From NCBI RefSeq assembly GCF_001262635.1, contig NZ_JXYH01000029.1, positions 1-40,797 of the forward strand: a stretch of DNA of 40,797 nt, read 5' to 3'. This stretch comes from Aestuariivita boseongensis (GTDB lineage Bacteria; Pseudomonadota; Alphaproteobacteria; Rhodobacterales; Rhodobacteraceae). A program made the position numbers and the translations under genes. The notes under the pieces are model-generated. The model saw nothing but the letters and a program-made list of their open reading frames with translations. It did no database searches and was not told where the DNA came from. Shown here in pieces: positions 1-8,732 of this stretch. Position 1 is the stretch's first letter, and the number at the start of each line of letters is the position of its first letter.

Positions 1-1381
1 GCGGATTGACGGCGGCAGGCCAGTCGCGGGCGGGCTCCGACCAGGCGGCAGCCAGGGGTTTGGCGGTTTTTTCGGGGATATGGCTGGAGGCCGGGTGCAG
101 GCGGGTGATCGCCTCCAGCCCCACGCGCGCGCCCAGCCGGCCGATCAGATCATCCACCGCATCCGTGGCGGCAAGCCGTTCGCTGACGGCGCGCCCGGCA
201 TCGCGGTGGCCGGTGGTGGTGCGGACGTGAAGCGGTTCGGTCTCTGTCGCCTCCAGCCGCAGCATGTCGATGCCGAAGCCTGCGTCGATCTCGCCCAGTT
301 TCATCGCCAGAAGCGACTTGATCCGGTGCGGGTCGCGCCCCGGACGGGCCAGGCCCAGCGTCACCACCTCTGCCGCCTGATCGGTGCGATGCGCCTCGAG
401 CCTGAGCGTGCGCGCACCGCGCCCCTGCGCCTCCAGCTTGTCACACAGCCGGGGCAGCATCCGGTCAAGCGCGGCGAGGATATCGGCCTCAAGCCCGACG
501 GGTTCGGGCAGGGTCAAACGCAGGGCAAAGTGATACGGGGGCCGGGCGGGAGAGACGGGTTCGGGCGCGCTGCCCATGGCCTGATCCAGACGCAGCACCA
601 GCCCCTTGCCAAAGCGGCGGGCAAGGCCCGCACGGGGCTGGCCCAGCAGATCGCCGATGCGGCGCAGGCCCAGCCGGCCAAGCTGCGCGGTGATCTCATC
701 TTCAAGGCGCAGCGCCGCCACCGGCAGGGGGCTGAGCGCGGAATAGGTCTGCCCCGGCGGCGCAATGGAGGCGGTGGAGGTGGTGGCCAGTTGTACCTCG
801 GGCGCGGTGCCGCCTTTGGTCCAGTGCCTGCGCCGCGCGGCGCGGGAGCGGGTGGCGCGCGCCTCCTGATCAATCGCATCGCCTGAGCGGTCCGCGCCCG
901 GCGCACGGCCCGCGTAACGCGCCAGCGCCCAGGCCGCGCCCAGCGTATCGGCAATGCCCATCCGCACGCTCAGCCCCAGATCGGCGCAATCGGTCTGCAC
1001 CACGGAACAGAGCCCCGCCTCTCCCCCGAACAGATGCGCGCATCCGGTCAGATCGACGATCAGCCCATCGGGCGCCTCTTCCGCCACCCAGGGGGAAAAC
1101 TTGCCCGCCCAGCGGCGCAGGGCGGCGAGAAACTGCACCTCAGCCGGGGCGTTGCGGGATTTGGTCAGAAGCGTGCCGCACATGGCATGGGCGTCGCGCA
1201 GGGGCTGGCCGGGATAAAGCCCCGCCGCCTCTGCCGCCGCATTGAGAGACGAGATGACCTGGGCGTTATGCTCTTCCGTCACCACGGCCAGCGGCGTGCC
1301 ATCCGCGGCGAAACCGACACGCATCAGCCGTTCCGCGCCAAGGCGCGGAAACCACAGCGACAAGACACGGCGTTTCGGCAT
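1..1381 (-). CDS. imuB: ImuB, Y-family polymerase-like mutasome protein (3' end beyond window)
   Basis: Partial gene running off the left edge; the 460 codons present are uninterrupted. The N-terminus MPKRRVLSLWFPRLGAERL and the motif DLTGCAHLFGGE (about residue 105) are typical of ImuB, the catalytically dead Y-family polymerase homologue that works with ImuA and DnaE2 in SOS-induced translesion synthesis. The motif I catalytic Asp of active Y-family enzymes is replaced (LWFPRLGAE), and the second acidic motif reads DLTG, as expected for ImuB. The ATG at 1381 is fixed by an in-frame TAG 15 bases upstream. There is no strong Shine-Dalgarno sequence. A LexA box lies 22 bases upstream, so DNA-damage control is likely. 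ImuA, which usually precedes imuB, is not next to it; the upstream neighbour is an M16 peptidase gene on the same strand, separated by a terminator. Confidence 0.9.
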   Translation of the reverse strand, partial: MPKRRVLSLWFPRLGAERLMRVGFAADGTPLAVVTEEHNAQVISSLNAAAEAAGLYPGQPLRDAHAMCGTLLTKSRNAPAEVQFLAALRRWAGKFSPWVAEEAPDGLIVDLTGCAHLFGGEAGLCSVVQTDCADLGLSVRMGIADTLGAAWALARYAGRAPGADRSGDAIDQEARATRSRAARRRHWTKGGTAPEVQLATTSTASIAPPGQTYSALSPLPVAALRLEDEITAQLGRLGLRRIGDLLGQPRAGLARRFGKGLVLRLDQAMGSAPEPVSPARPPYHFALRLTLPEPVGLEADILAALDRMLPRLCDKLEAQGRGARTLRLEAHRTDQAAEVVTLGLARPGRDPHRIKSLLAMKLGEIDAGFGIDMLRLEATETEPLHVRTTTGHRDAGRAVSERLAATDAVDDLIGRLGARVGLEAITRLHPASSHIPEKTAKPLAAAWSEPARDWPAAVNP

Positions 1382-1402
1382 GAGATCGGCAGGCAGCTAA
1401 AT

Positions 1403-1417
1403 GTTCACTCTTTGTTC
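1403..1417 (-). promoter_or_regulatory. LexA/SOS box of imuB
   Basis: GTTCACTCTTTGTTC is an exact match to the alphaproteobacterial SOS box GTTC-N7-GTTC (GAAC-N7-GAAC on the coding strand). It sits 22-36 bases upstream of the imuB ATG, where LexA would cover the promoter. No convincing -10/-35 pair could be assigned around it. Confidence 0.85.
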
Positions 1418-1457
1418 TGATTTAGCCCTGCGCGGATCATGAGTCGAGTCCGGCAGA

Positions 1458-1492
1458 CAAAAGGCCCAAGAAAATTCGAATTTTCTTGGGCC
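1458..1492 (-). terminator. Rho-independent terminator after the M16 gene
   Basis: A perfect 30-base palindrome at 1463-1492 (arms GGCCCAAGAAAATTC / GAATTTTCTTGGGCC) begins 22 bases after the stop of the M16 gene. On the minus strand it is followed by TTTTG. It closes the 10004-1515 gene series and insulates the SOS-controlled imuB promoter. Confidence 0.8.
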
Positions 1493-1514
1493 CCTGAATG
1501 GATCTTTCCGCGGG

Positions 1515-2828
1515 TTACTCGGTAACGGTCTGCAGACCGACCGGCTGGCCCACCACCACGAAATGCAGGTTTTCGGGCTGCATCACCCGTTTGGCCACAC
1601 GCGCGACATCTTCCAATGTCACCGCGTTCACCTTGTCGTTGCGGGTGTCGATGTAATCCACGCCCAGCCCCTGCATCTGCATGCCGGTCATGATGCTGGC
1701 GATCTGGCCATGGCCGTCAAAGCGCAGCGGATAGGCCCCGGTGAGATAGGTCTTGGCGGCCTGCAGCTCTTCGGCGGTCACGCCCTCTTCGGCCATGCGC
1801 GCCCATTCGGCCTTGATCACCTCGACCGCTTCGGCCACGCGTTCATTAGCCGAGGCTACAGAGCCCATATAGACCGAGGCCAGATCCTTCGGCAGAAGAT
1901 AGGAATAGACGCCATAGGTCAGCCCGCGTTTCTCGCGCACCTCGCTCATCAGGCGGCTTTCGAAGCCGCCGCCACCCAGAATGTGGTTCATCACGAACGC
2001 GGGGAAGAAATCTTCGTCATCGCGGTCGATCCCCGGCTGCCCGAACAGCGCCACCGATTGCGGCGTGTCATAAGGCACCACGGTCACACCGCCATTCAGC
2101 GTCACGGTGGCCCGGCCCGGAATGGGTGTCCCGGTTTCCGGCAGGTCGGCCAGAAGATCGTCCAGCAATGCGCCCAACTCTTCGGCGGTGATATCGCCCA
2201 CCGCACCCACGTAGAGCCGGTCGCGCGCCAAGGCGCCTTTGTGGGCGGCCACCAGATCATCCCGTGTCAGGCCCGAGACACTGTCGATCGTGCCCTTGCC
2301 CGGGCGGGCATAGGGGTGATCGCCATAGGCCAGTTCGCGGAACGTCCTGCCCGCGATGTCATTGGGGTCACGCGCATCCGACCGCAGGCCGGAGAGCACC
2401 TGCTGGCGCACCCGTTCAATCGCGTCCTCGTCAAAGCGCGGCTGGGTCAGGGCCAGTTTCAGAAGCGCCACGGCGTCCTCGCGGTTTTCGGTCAGGAACC
2501 GGGCCGAGATCGACACGTCATCGTCACTGCTGTCAAAACTGATCGAGGCCGCCAGACCCTCAAGCGACCGGGCGAAGGCGCGGGCATCCAGATCGCCTGC
2601 CCCTTCTTCCAGAAGCCCTACCATCAGGTTGGTGGCGCCCAGCGCATCTTCGGAATCCAGGGATGTGCCACCGCGAAAGCGCAGCTCAAGCGCCATGAAG
2701 GGGATCGAATGATCTTCGACCAGCCACGCCTCGATCCCGCCGGGGGTTTCGATTTCCTTCACATCCACCCCGGCCCAGGCCGGCAGCGCAAGGCAGAACG
2801 CGATCAGGCTCGCGAAGATCCGGGTCAT
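1515..2828 (-). CDS. M16 family metallopeptidase homologue, non-catalytic partner type
   Basis: A 437-residue insulinase/pitrilysin-family (M16) protein with an N-terminal Sec signal peptide (MTRIFASLIAFCLALPAWA), so periplasmic. Where catalytic members carry HxxEH, this one reads LGATNLMVGLLEEG, without the zinc-binding histidines. It keeps the C-terminal substrate-domain motif SRLMSEVREKRGLTYGVYS with the Arg/Tyr pair. This is the known split of tandem M16 proteins, in which one subunit binds zinc and the other supplies the Arg/Tyr pair. Its start overlaps the stop of the upstream M16 gene by 4 bases, so translational coupling and a heterodimer are likely. Substrate unknown. Confidence 0.88.
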   Translation of the reverse strand: MTRIFASLIAFCLALPAWAGVDVKEIETPGGIEAWLVEDHSIPFMALELRFRGGTSLDSEDALGATNLMVGLLEEGAGDLDARAFARSLEGLAASISFDSSDDDVSISARFLTENREDAVALLKLALTQPRFDEDAIERVRQQVLSGLRSDARDPNDIAGRTFRELAYGDHPYARPGKGTIDSVSGLTRDDLVAAHKGALARDRLYVGAVGDITAEELGALLDDLLADLPETGTPIPGRATVTLNGGVTVVPYDTPQSVALFGQPGIDRDDEDFFPAFVMNHILGGGGFESRLMSEVREKRGLTYGVYSYLLPKDLASVYMGSVASANERVAEAVEVIKAEWARMAEEGVTAEELQAAKTYLTGAYPLRFDGHGQIASIMTGMQMQGLGVDYIDTRNDKVNAVTLEDVARVAKRVMQPENLHFVVVGQPVGLQTVTE

Positions 2829-4162
2829 TGCAGAACCTCCTCTGCCTGCATCAGCCAGCCGGTGACGGATGTCTCACGTTTCAACACCGCGCGGGCGGCT
2901 TCGATGATGTCTTCGGCGGTAACCTCTTGCAGGATCGCGGGCCAGGCCTGCACGTCCTCGACGGTCAGGCCGCTGGTCAGCGCCCGGCCATAGCGGCTGG
3001 CGATGCCTTCGGCATTGTCGCGCGCATAGATTTCCGAGGCGCGCAGTTGCATCTTGATCCGCTCCAGCTGATCGGGGTCGACGCCGTCTTCGATGAACTG
3101 GGCCAGGGCCTCGTCCATGGCGTCTTCGGCCTCTTGCAGGCTGACGCCGGGGGCAGGCACCACGATCAGATCGAAGGTCGTGTCATCCAGCGCCATGCCG
3201 CTGTAGAACGCACCGGCATAGACCACCGTTTGCGTGTCGAACTGAAGCTTCTCGGCCAGATAGGACGTTGTCCCGCCACCCAGGATTTCCGCCAGGAAGG
3301 TCAGCGCGGCCGCCTTTTCCTGCGCACCGCTGTCGCGTTCCGGTGCGATATAGGAGCGGCTGACATAAGGTTGCGCCACGCGCGGATCTTTGAAGATCAC
3401 GCGGCGTTCGGCAGTTTGCGGCGGCTCTTGTGAGCGGAAGCGCTCAGGCAGGGCAGGGTTGGCCGGAATGACGCCGTAATACTGCTCGGCCAGGCGACGC
3501 ACCTCGTCGGGGTCGACATCGCCAGCGACGATCAGGATCGCATTGTTGGGCGCGTAATGGGTTTCATAGAAGGACAGCGCGTCGTCCATATCCAGCGCTT
3601 CCATTTCGTGACGCCAGCCGATGATCGGCACCCCGTACCGGTGGTTCAGAAATTGCGCTGCGTTGATCTGCTCGGAGAACAGGGCACGCGGATTGTTTTC
3701 CACGCGCTGATTGCGTTCTTCCAGAATGACCTGACGTTCGGTGACGATATCGCGTTCGGTCAGGCGGATATTGACCATGCGGTCGGATTCCATCTGCATC
3801 ATCAGCTCAAGCCGGTCGGCCGCCACCCGCTGGAAATAGCCGGTGTAGTCCCAGCTGGTAAATGCGTTGTCGCGCCCGCCATTCGCGGCCACGGTCGCCG
3901 ACAATTCACCGGATTCCAGCGTTTCGGTCGCTTTGAACAGAAGATGTTCCAGGAAATGCGCGACGCCAGACGATCCAATCGGTTCATCCGCCGATCCGGC
4001 GCGGTACCAGACCATATGCTGGACCACGGGCACGCGGTTGTCTTCGATGACAACCACTTCCATCCCGTTGTCCAGTTCGAAACTGGTGACGGCGTCATCT
4101 ATGGTTTGGGCATGCGCTGCGGCGCTGCCAAGAACAAGGCCAAGCGTGATGGCACGCAACAT
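2825..4162 (-). CDS. M16 family zinc metallopeptidase, catalytic subunit
   Basis: A 445-residue periplasmic M16 peptidase with signal peptide MLRAITLGLVLGSAAAHA. The inverted zinc motif HFLEH lies at residues 69-73 and the third ligand region, ERQVILEERNQ, at about 142-152, both as in active pitrilysin/PqqL-type enzymes. The C-terminal Arg/Tyr substrate motif found in the downstream partner is not apparent here (SYLAEKLQFDTQTVVYAG), which supports complementation within a heterodimer. A strong AAGGAGG ribosome-binding site precedes the ATG. It lies 80 bases after the DUF3035 lipoprotein gene and overlaps the next M16 gene by 4 bases. The physiological substrate cannot be deduced. Confidence 0.9.
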   Translation of the reverse strand: MLRAITLGLVLGSAAAHAQTIDDAVTSFELDNGMEVVVIEDNRVPVVQHMVWYRAGSADEPIGSSGVAHFLEHLLFKATETLESGELSATVAANGGRDNAFTSWDYTGYFQRVAADRLELMMQMESDRMVNIRLTERDIVTERQVILEERNQRVENNPRALFSEQINAAQFLNHRYGVPIIGWRHEMEALDMDDALSFYETHYAPNNAILIVAGDVDPDEVRRLAEQYYGVIPANPALPERFRSQEPPQTAERRVIFKDPRVAQPYVSRSYIAPERDSGAQEKAAALTFLAEILGGGTTSYLAEKLQFDTQTVVYAGAFYSGMALDDTTFDLIVVPAPGVSLQEAEDAMDEALAQFIEDGVDPDQLERIKMQLRASEIYARDNAEGIASRYGRALTSGLTVEDVQAWPAILQEVTAEDIIEAARAVLKRETSVTGWLMQAEEVLQ

Positions 4163-4242
4163 GGGCGGTCCTCCTTCAGGTTGCCATGCAACCTACGCCG
4201 CCCTCACGCCCATTCAAGAAGTCTTGGCGGAAATGTGAGCGG

Positions 4243-4761
4243 TTACTGGAATTCCGGGGGGTTTGTCGGCGTTGGAATACCGCTTTGCCGCGCACGGCGT
4301 TCGGCCGCGAAGGAATCGAGCCGTTGCGGACGATACACCTGGTTGTAGCGATCCGTGCGGAACAGCTGGATCGAGGTCAGGCGGCCACGGCGCTTGCGGA
4401 ACTGTTCATCCTCGGCCGATGTCGTCTCGCGAATGTTCTCGGGCACGCCGTTGCGGCTGGCATAGCTGACCAGCACTGCGTCCGAGGATGGCACGCCCTG
4501 ATCGACCAGTGCCGACGGGCGTCCGCCAAGGGCCGCGATCGCATCGGCCTTGGGCTGCGGATCGGTCAGGTTCGCGCCGCCCGGCGTGGGTTCGGGCAAT
4601 TCGCTGAAATTCGAAGGCGGCTGCAGAGGTTTGGAGGGCAGGATCAGAAATTCGTCCGGCCCCGCGCCAGTGCTGCGCAGATCCCGCAGCCCCTGGTTCG
4701 AGCATCCGGCGACGGCAAGCACCGCCACAACAATCGCAATTCGGGACAATGTCATTGTCAC
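4243..4761 (-). CDS. DUF3035 lipoprotein, possible BAM-complex accessory (BamF-like)
   Basis: A 172-residue lipoprotein. The signal sequence has a lipobox (AVAGC) with the lipidated Cys at residue 20. The rest is Pro/Arg-rich and low in hydrophobicity, with a conserved C-terminal part rich in RKRRGR and RPQRLDSF. This matches my recollection of the DUF3035 family of Rhodobacterales, which some annotations call the beta-barrel assembly subunit BamF; that role is an inference and not visible in the sequence. It follows lspA by 46 bases, which fits because LspA cleaves prolipoprotein signal peptides, and it precedes the M16 pair. Confidence 0.72.
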   Translation of the reverse strand: MTMTLSRIAIVVAVLAVAGCSNQGLRDLRSTGAGPDEFLILPSKPLQPPSNFSELPEPTPGGANLTDPQPKADAIAALGGRPSALVDQGVPSSDAVLVSYASRNGVPENIRETTSAEDEQFRKRRGRLTSIQLFRTDRYNQVYRPQRLDSFAAERRARQSGIPTPTNPPEFQ

Positions 4762-4807
4762 CCTCCAGACCGTTCGGAGCGCCGGTCAACACACGTCACC
4801 AGCACCC

Positions 4808-5287
4808 TCACGACGCCTTCTTACCGCGCGCACGGCCCTCGAACAAGATCAGACCTATGGCGCCGGCAAAGATGAAGATATCGGCGATGTTGAAAACAAA
4901 CGGATTGTCGATGCCGCAGCAGGACATGTTCAGGAAATCCACGACAAAGCCATAGGCGATGCGATCCACCACATTGCCAAGCGCGCCCCCGATCAGCATG
5001 CCCGCCGAAACCAGCATCAGCATGTTGCCTTCGAAGCGCCGGATCCACCAGGACACACCGACCACCACAAGGATCGAGAACCCGACAAGAACCCAGCGCA
5101 GAACGTCCGGGGCGTCGCCGAAAAGGCCGAAATTGATGCCCCGGTTTTCGCCATAGCGAAAGCGCAGCAAAGGCGGCAGCACGTCGATCGACCGGACCTG
5201 GCTGAGCGCGAGGACATGCAGCATCACGTATTTGCTGGCCTGATCGACCAGGAACACCCAGAACGTTGTCCAGAAGACGGGCCGCAT
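4808..5287 (-). CDS. lspA: Lipoprotein signal peptidase (prolipoprotein signal peptidase II)
   Basis: A 159-residue inner-membrane aspartic protease of the LspA family, normal length. Four hydrophobic segments are visible. The two catalytic aspartates lie in GALGNVVDRI (Asp108) and FNIADIFIF (Asp136), and the N-terminal VDQASKY motif is present. It removes the signal peptide of diacylglyceryl-modified prolipoproteins, such as the lipoprotein encoded next. The gene starts 10 bases after the purH stop, so the two are almost certainly cotranscribed; an AGGGG ribosome site lies in that gap. Confidence 0.95.
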   Translation of the reverse strand: MRPVFWTTFWVFLVDQASKYVMLHVLALSQVRSIDVLPPLLRFRYGENRGINFGLFGDAPDVLRWVLVGFSILVVVGVSWWIRRFEGNMLMLVSAGMLIGGALGNVVDRIAYGFVVDFLNMSCCGIDNPFVFNIADIFIFAGAIGLILFEGRARGKKAS

Positions 5288-5297
5288 CCCCTGCCCC

Positions 5298-6887
5298 TTA
5301 ATGCCGGAAATGGCGCATGCCGGTCAGCACCATGGCAAGCCCCGCCTCATCAGCGGCGGCGATCACTTCATCATCGCGCATCGACCCGCCGGGCTGGATC
5401 ACGGCCGTTGCACCTGCGGCGGCGGCCTCCATCAGACCGTCGGCGAAGGGGAAGAACGCGTCGGACGCCACGGCAGACCCTTGGGTCAAGGGCGCGGGCA
5501 GGCTCAGCGCCTCGGCCATGCGTTTGGCTTTCTTGGCAGCGATCAGGGCGCTGTCCAGGCGGCTCATCTGTCCGGCGCCCACGCCCACGGTGGCCCCATC
5601 CTTCACGTAAACGATGGCGTTGGATTTCACGTGTTTCGCGATGATCCAGGCAAAGCGCAGATCGGCCATTTCGGCCTCGGTCGGGGCGCGTTTGGTCACG
5701 ACTTTCATATCCGCCGGATCGACCCAGCCGGTGTCCTTGTCCTGCACCAGAAGACCGCCCGCGACCTGCTTGAACGCCATGCCGGGCGCGCGTGGATCGG
5801 CCATGCCGCCCGTGGTCAGAAGACGCAGGTTCTTCTTCTCTTCAAAAATACGGATGGCGTCTTCGTCTGCCCCGGGCGCGATCACCACTTCGGTAAAGAT
5901 CCCGGTGATCTCCCGCGCAGTCTCTGCGTCCAGAGACTGGTTCAGCGCCACGATCCCACCGAATGCGCTGGTGCGGTCGCAGTCGAAAGCCTTCTGATAG
6001 GCCTCTTTCAACGTAGCGCCCCGTGCCGCACCGCAGGGGTTGGCGTGTTTGATGATCACGCAGGCAGGCCCGTCTTCGGGGGCAAATTCACTGACCAGCT
6101 CAAACGCTGCATCGGTGTCGTTGATGTTGTTATAGGACAGCTCTTTGCCCTGGTGCTGGCGGGCGGTGGCCACGCCGGGGCGGGCAGAGCCATCAGTATA
6201 AAACGCCGCCTGTTGGTGCGGGTTTTCACCGTAGCGCAGGGTCTGCGCCAGCTGACCGGCAACGACCCGGCGGCGCGGGGCGGTTTCCCCGATGGCGCCA
6301 GCCATCCAGGTGGAGACAGCCGCGTCATAGGCCCCGGTGCGGGCATAGGCGGTCTGTGCAAGGCGCTGGCGGAAGGCAAGGGAGGTGGCCCCGTCATTGG
6401 CGGCAAGTTCGGCCAGAAGCGGCTCGTAATCCTCTACATCCACAACGACATTCACAAAGGCATGGTTTTTCGCGGCGGCGCGGATCATCGCCGGGCCGCC
6501 AATGTCGATGTTTTCGATGCAGGTATCGTAATCCGCGCCCTTGGCCACGGTTTCCTCGAACGGATAAAGGTTTACGACCAGCAGATCGATCGCGCCAATG
6601 CCGTGGGTGTCCATCGCGGCCAGGTGTTCGTCATTGTCGCGCAGGGCCAGCAGCCCGCCATGCACCATCGGGTGCAGGGTCTTCACGCGGCCATCCATCA
6701 TCTCGGGGAAGCCGGTCACATCGGCCACGTCGCGCACGTCAAGCCCCGCATCACGCAGGGTCTTGGCCGACCCGCCGGTGCTGAGCAATTCAACCCCACG
6801 CTCGGACAGGGCACGGCCCAGCTCCACAAGGCCTGTTTTATCGGAAACGGAAAGAAGCGCGCGGCGCACGGGGTGAAGATCGGTCAT
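5298..6887 (-). CDS. purH: Bifunctional AICAR transformylase / IMP cyclohydrolase
   Basis: A 529-residue PurH that catalyses the last two steps of de novo IMP synthesis. The N-terminal MGS-like cyclohydrolase domain begins at [15 protein letters not shown] and includes the [13 protein letters not shown] and [14 protein letters not shown] motifs. The C-terminal transformylase domain has the catalytic Lys-His in [11 protein letters not shown] and a well-conserved [19 protein letters not shown] segment. Length and motifs are complete. It lies 21 bases after the heparinase-like gene and 10 bases before lspA on the same strand. Confidence 0.97.
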   Translation of the reverse strand: MTDLHPVRRALLSVSDKTGLVELGRALSERGVELLSTGGSAKTLRDAGLDVRDVADVTGFPEMMDGRVKTLHPMVHGGLLALRDNDEHLAAMDTHGIGAIDLLVVNLYPFEETVAKGADYDTCIENIDIGGPAMIRAAAKNHAFVNVVVDVEDYEPLLAELAANDGATSLAFRQRLAQTAYARTGAYDAAVSTWMAGAIGETAPRRRVVAGQLAQTLRYGENPHQQAAFYTDGSARPGVATARQHQGKELSYNNINDTDAAFELVSEFAPEDGPACVIIKHANPCGAARGATLKEAYQKAFDCDRTSAFGGIVALNQSLDAETAREITGIFTEVVIAPGADEDAIRIFEEKKNLRLLTTGGMADPRAPGMAFKQVAGGLLVQDKDTGWVDPADMKVVTKRAPTEAEMADLRFAWIIAKHVKSNAIVYVKDGATVGVGAGQMSRLDSALIAAKKAKRMAEALSLPAPLTQGSAVASDAFFPFADGLMEAAAAGATAVIQPGGSMRDDEVIAAADEAGLAMVLTGMRHFRH

Positions 6888-6908
6888 GGATTTAGGCAGC
6901 CTTGTCGG

Positions 6909-8651
6909 TCAGTCGTTGAATTCAAGTTCATCCCGGGAAAGATCGCGCACCCCTATCGCTGTCTCCTGCGCCTTGGCAAGCGACCACCGGACGGAGGTCG
7001 CATACTCCATTGCCCGGCCAGAGAGAACGATCTGTTTTGTCGCGCGTGGCTTCAGCCGGCCTTTTTCCAGAAAAACGGACGGCTCAAGGCTGAGTTGCGC
7101 GGCGCTGTCATGGCGGAACACCCAGATTTCCCCGCTTTTCAGCGCCATCGAGATGGCCGCGCCGCCCAGATCAACCGTGGCATCCACATCCGGGTGCAAA
7201 TGGAATCGGACCACATAGGGGATGCCTTTCAGCTTGGTTGCGTCCAGCATCTTGTCGAAGACGCGCTTATCGGCCCCTTCGATCGCCAGAAGCATGTCTT
7301 CACCCGCCAGCCCGCGCCCGTCGAATGTCATCTCAAGAATGCGCGCATGGGTCAGGCCATAATGCGCGGCATAGCCGTTATGCCCGCCTTCGAACCGCAG
7401 CCCGTCACCGACGGTCGACAACTCGAACGGCACGTCTGTTGGTCCGGACACCAGCGGTTCGGTCAGACTGCCCAAGGGCGCATCGCCCAGCCGCGCGCTG
7501 GAGAACCCGTCAAGACACAGCACCGAATGCGATGGCGTCGCCCGCCCGGCCCGGCGCCATTCCAGCCCGAAACTTGCCCCCGATCCGCAATTCACCACCA
7601 GCGGCCGGCGCCCCGAGGTCAATTCGAATGAAAGGGTCGAGGCATGGGCGTTCAGCGACGCATCGCCCGCAGGCGGCCTGCTGGCATCAACGATGATACT
7701 GGTGCGCCCGCCTGACAGGCGCGCATATCCCATGGACAGGCCGTCTTCGCGCCGCTCCTTGATTTCGGAGGCCGCCAGGGCGTGATCGAGCCGCCCCTCC
7801 AGCCCGCGCCCGCCGCCGTGAAACCGGGCAAGCCCGCCATCGGAATGGCGTAGCGCGCGTAAGGTCGGGGCGATCCGCGCAATGGCGGCGGTATGGGCGG
7901 GGGGAACCGGCGCTTCCGCCTCCTCCAGCGCCGCCGCCGCCCAGGTCAGCAGCATGAAGACCTCAAGCAGTTCTTCCGGGTTGCGGGTGGGCAGACCGCC
8001 TTCGTCGTCAATCTGGCTTTCGCATTCGCGGGCAAGCGCGGTGATGGCCGGGGCGGCCAGCGCCTCTTCGCCTTCAAGGGCAAGGCTGGCATAGATCAGA
8101 CCTGTCAGCGCCTCGAACCGTGGCAAGCCGGGGGCAGCGCCGCACCAGCGTTTCGACAGGAACCATGTCTGGCGGCCCAGCGACCGGTAGAACGCCTCGC
8201 TTTGTTCCTTCTCCACACCGCGCAACACCAAAAGCGCGTGGTTGATCCAGCGGATCACGCGGCGACCCGTCAGGTTCGGTGTCCAGCCGGGGCCGGAGCC
8301 GTCATCATGCGCCTCGATCCATTCAAACAGCCATTTCTGGGCCAGGGCGCGGGCGGGCGCATCGCCCACCGCCGCCAGATCATCCAGCCAGGCAAAGCCG
8401 TGGATTTCCTCGGCATACGCAATGTCGGGGGGATCAATGGCCCAAAGATCGGCGTTCTGCGCCTCGACCAGATAGCCTGAAAACAACAGGTTGCCCGCCA
8501 CCAGCTGCCGCCCGCGCGCATAGCTGCCAATGGTCCGCGGTTCGGGTGAGGACACGAACCCACGCGCCGCCTTCTGACGGCGCGACAGCCGTGCATACAG
8601 ACGGTTTAGAAACCGCGCCCGCTTGTCCGACAGCCGGGATCTGGGTGACAT
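6909..8651 (-). CDS. Heparinase II/III family protein
   Basis: A 580-residue protein with the layout of heparinase II/III-like polysaccharide lyases: an N-terminal alpha-helical toroid (WTPNLTGRRVIRWINHALLV, SLGRQTWFLSKRW) and a C-terminal beta-sandwich (HNGYAAHYGLTHARILEM, VRFHLHPDVDATVDLGG). No signal peptide is seen. Members of this family commonly lie between rsmB and purH in Rhodobacterales; the substrate is unknown and heparin is unlikely. The ATG at 8651 sits inside a 10-base direct repeat (see findings), so the start is slightly uncertain. It lies 81 bases downstream of rsmB. Confidence 0.85.
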   Translation of the reverse strand: MSPRSRLSDKRARFLNRLYARLSRRQKAARGFVSSPEPRTIGSYARGRQLVAGNLLFSGYLVEAQNADLWAIDPPDIAYAEEIHGFAWLDDLAAVGDAPARALAQKWLFEWIEAHDDGSGPGWTPNLTGRRVIRWINHALLVLRGVEKEQSEAFYRSLGRQTWFLSKRWCGAAPGLPRFEALTGLIYASLALEGEEALAAPAITALARECESQIDDEGGLPTRNPEELLEVFMLLTWAAAALEEAEAPVPPAHTAAIARIAPTLRALRHSDGGLARFHGGGRGLEGRLDHALAASEIKERREDGLSMGYARLSGGRTSIIVDASRPPAGDASLNAHASTLSFELTSGRRPLVVNCGSGASFGLEWRRAGRATPSHSVLCLDGFSSARLGDAPLGSLTEPLVSGPTDVPFELSTVGDGLRFEGGHNGYAAHYGLTHARILEMTFDGRGLAGEDMLLAIEGADKRVFDKMLDATKLKGIPYVVRFHLHPDVDATVDLGGAAISMALKSGEIWVFRHDSAAQLSLEPSVFLEKGRLKPRATKQIVLSGRAMEYATSVRWSLAKAQETAIGVRDLSRDELEFND

Positions 8652-8732
8652 ACGCTCTGCCTCATACGCTCTTTGGCGTTTTGTCAGATCATAGCTTCAT
8701 GGCGCGGGTAAGTCACCGCTGATATTTGCGGG

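Noticed and set aside
1563-2993. A 476-codon plus-strand open frame opposite the M16 genes.
   Set aside because: Shadow of the M16 coding sequence, with the same compositional signs of a non-coding antisense frame.
5301-7631. A 776-codon open frame on the plus strand opposite purH and the heparinase-like gene.
   Set aside because: It is antisense to two well-conserved genes. Long open antisense frames are expected in GC-rich DNA with strong third-position bias, and the translation shows no recognisable domain.
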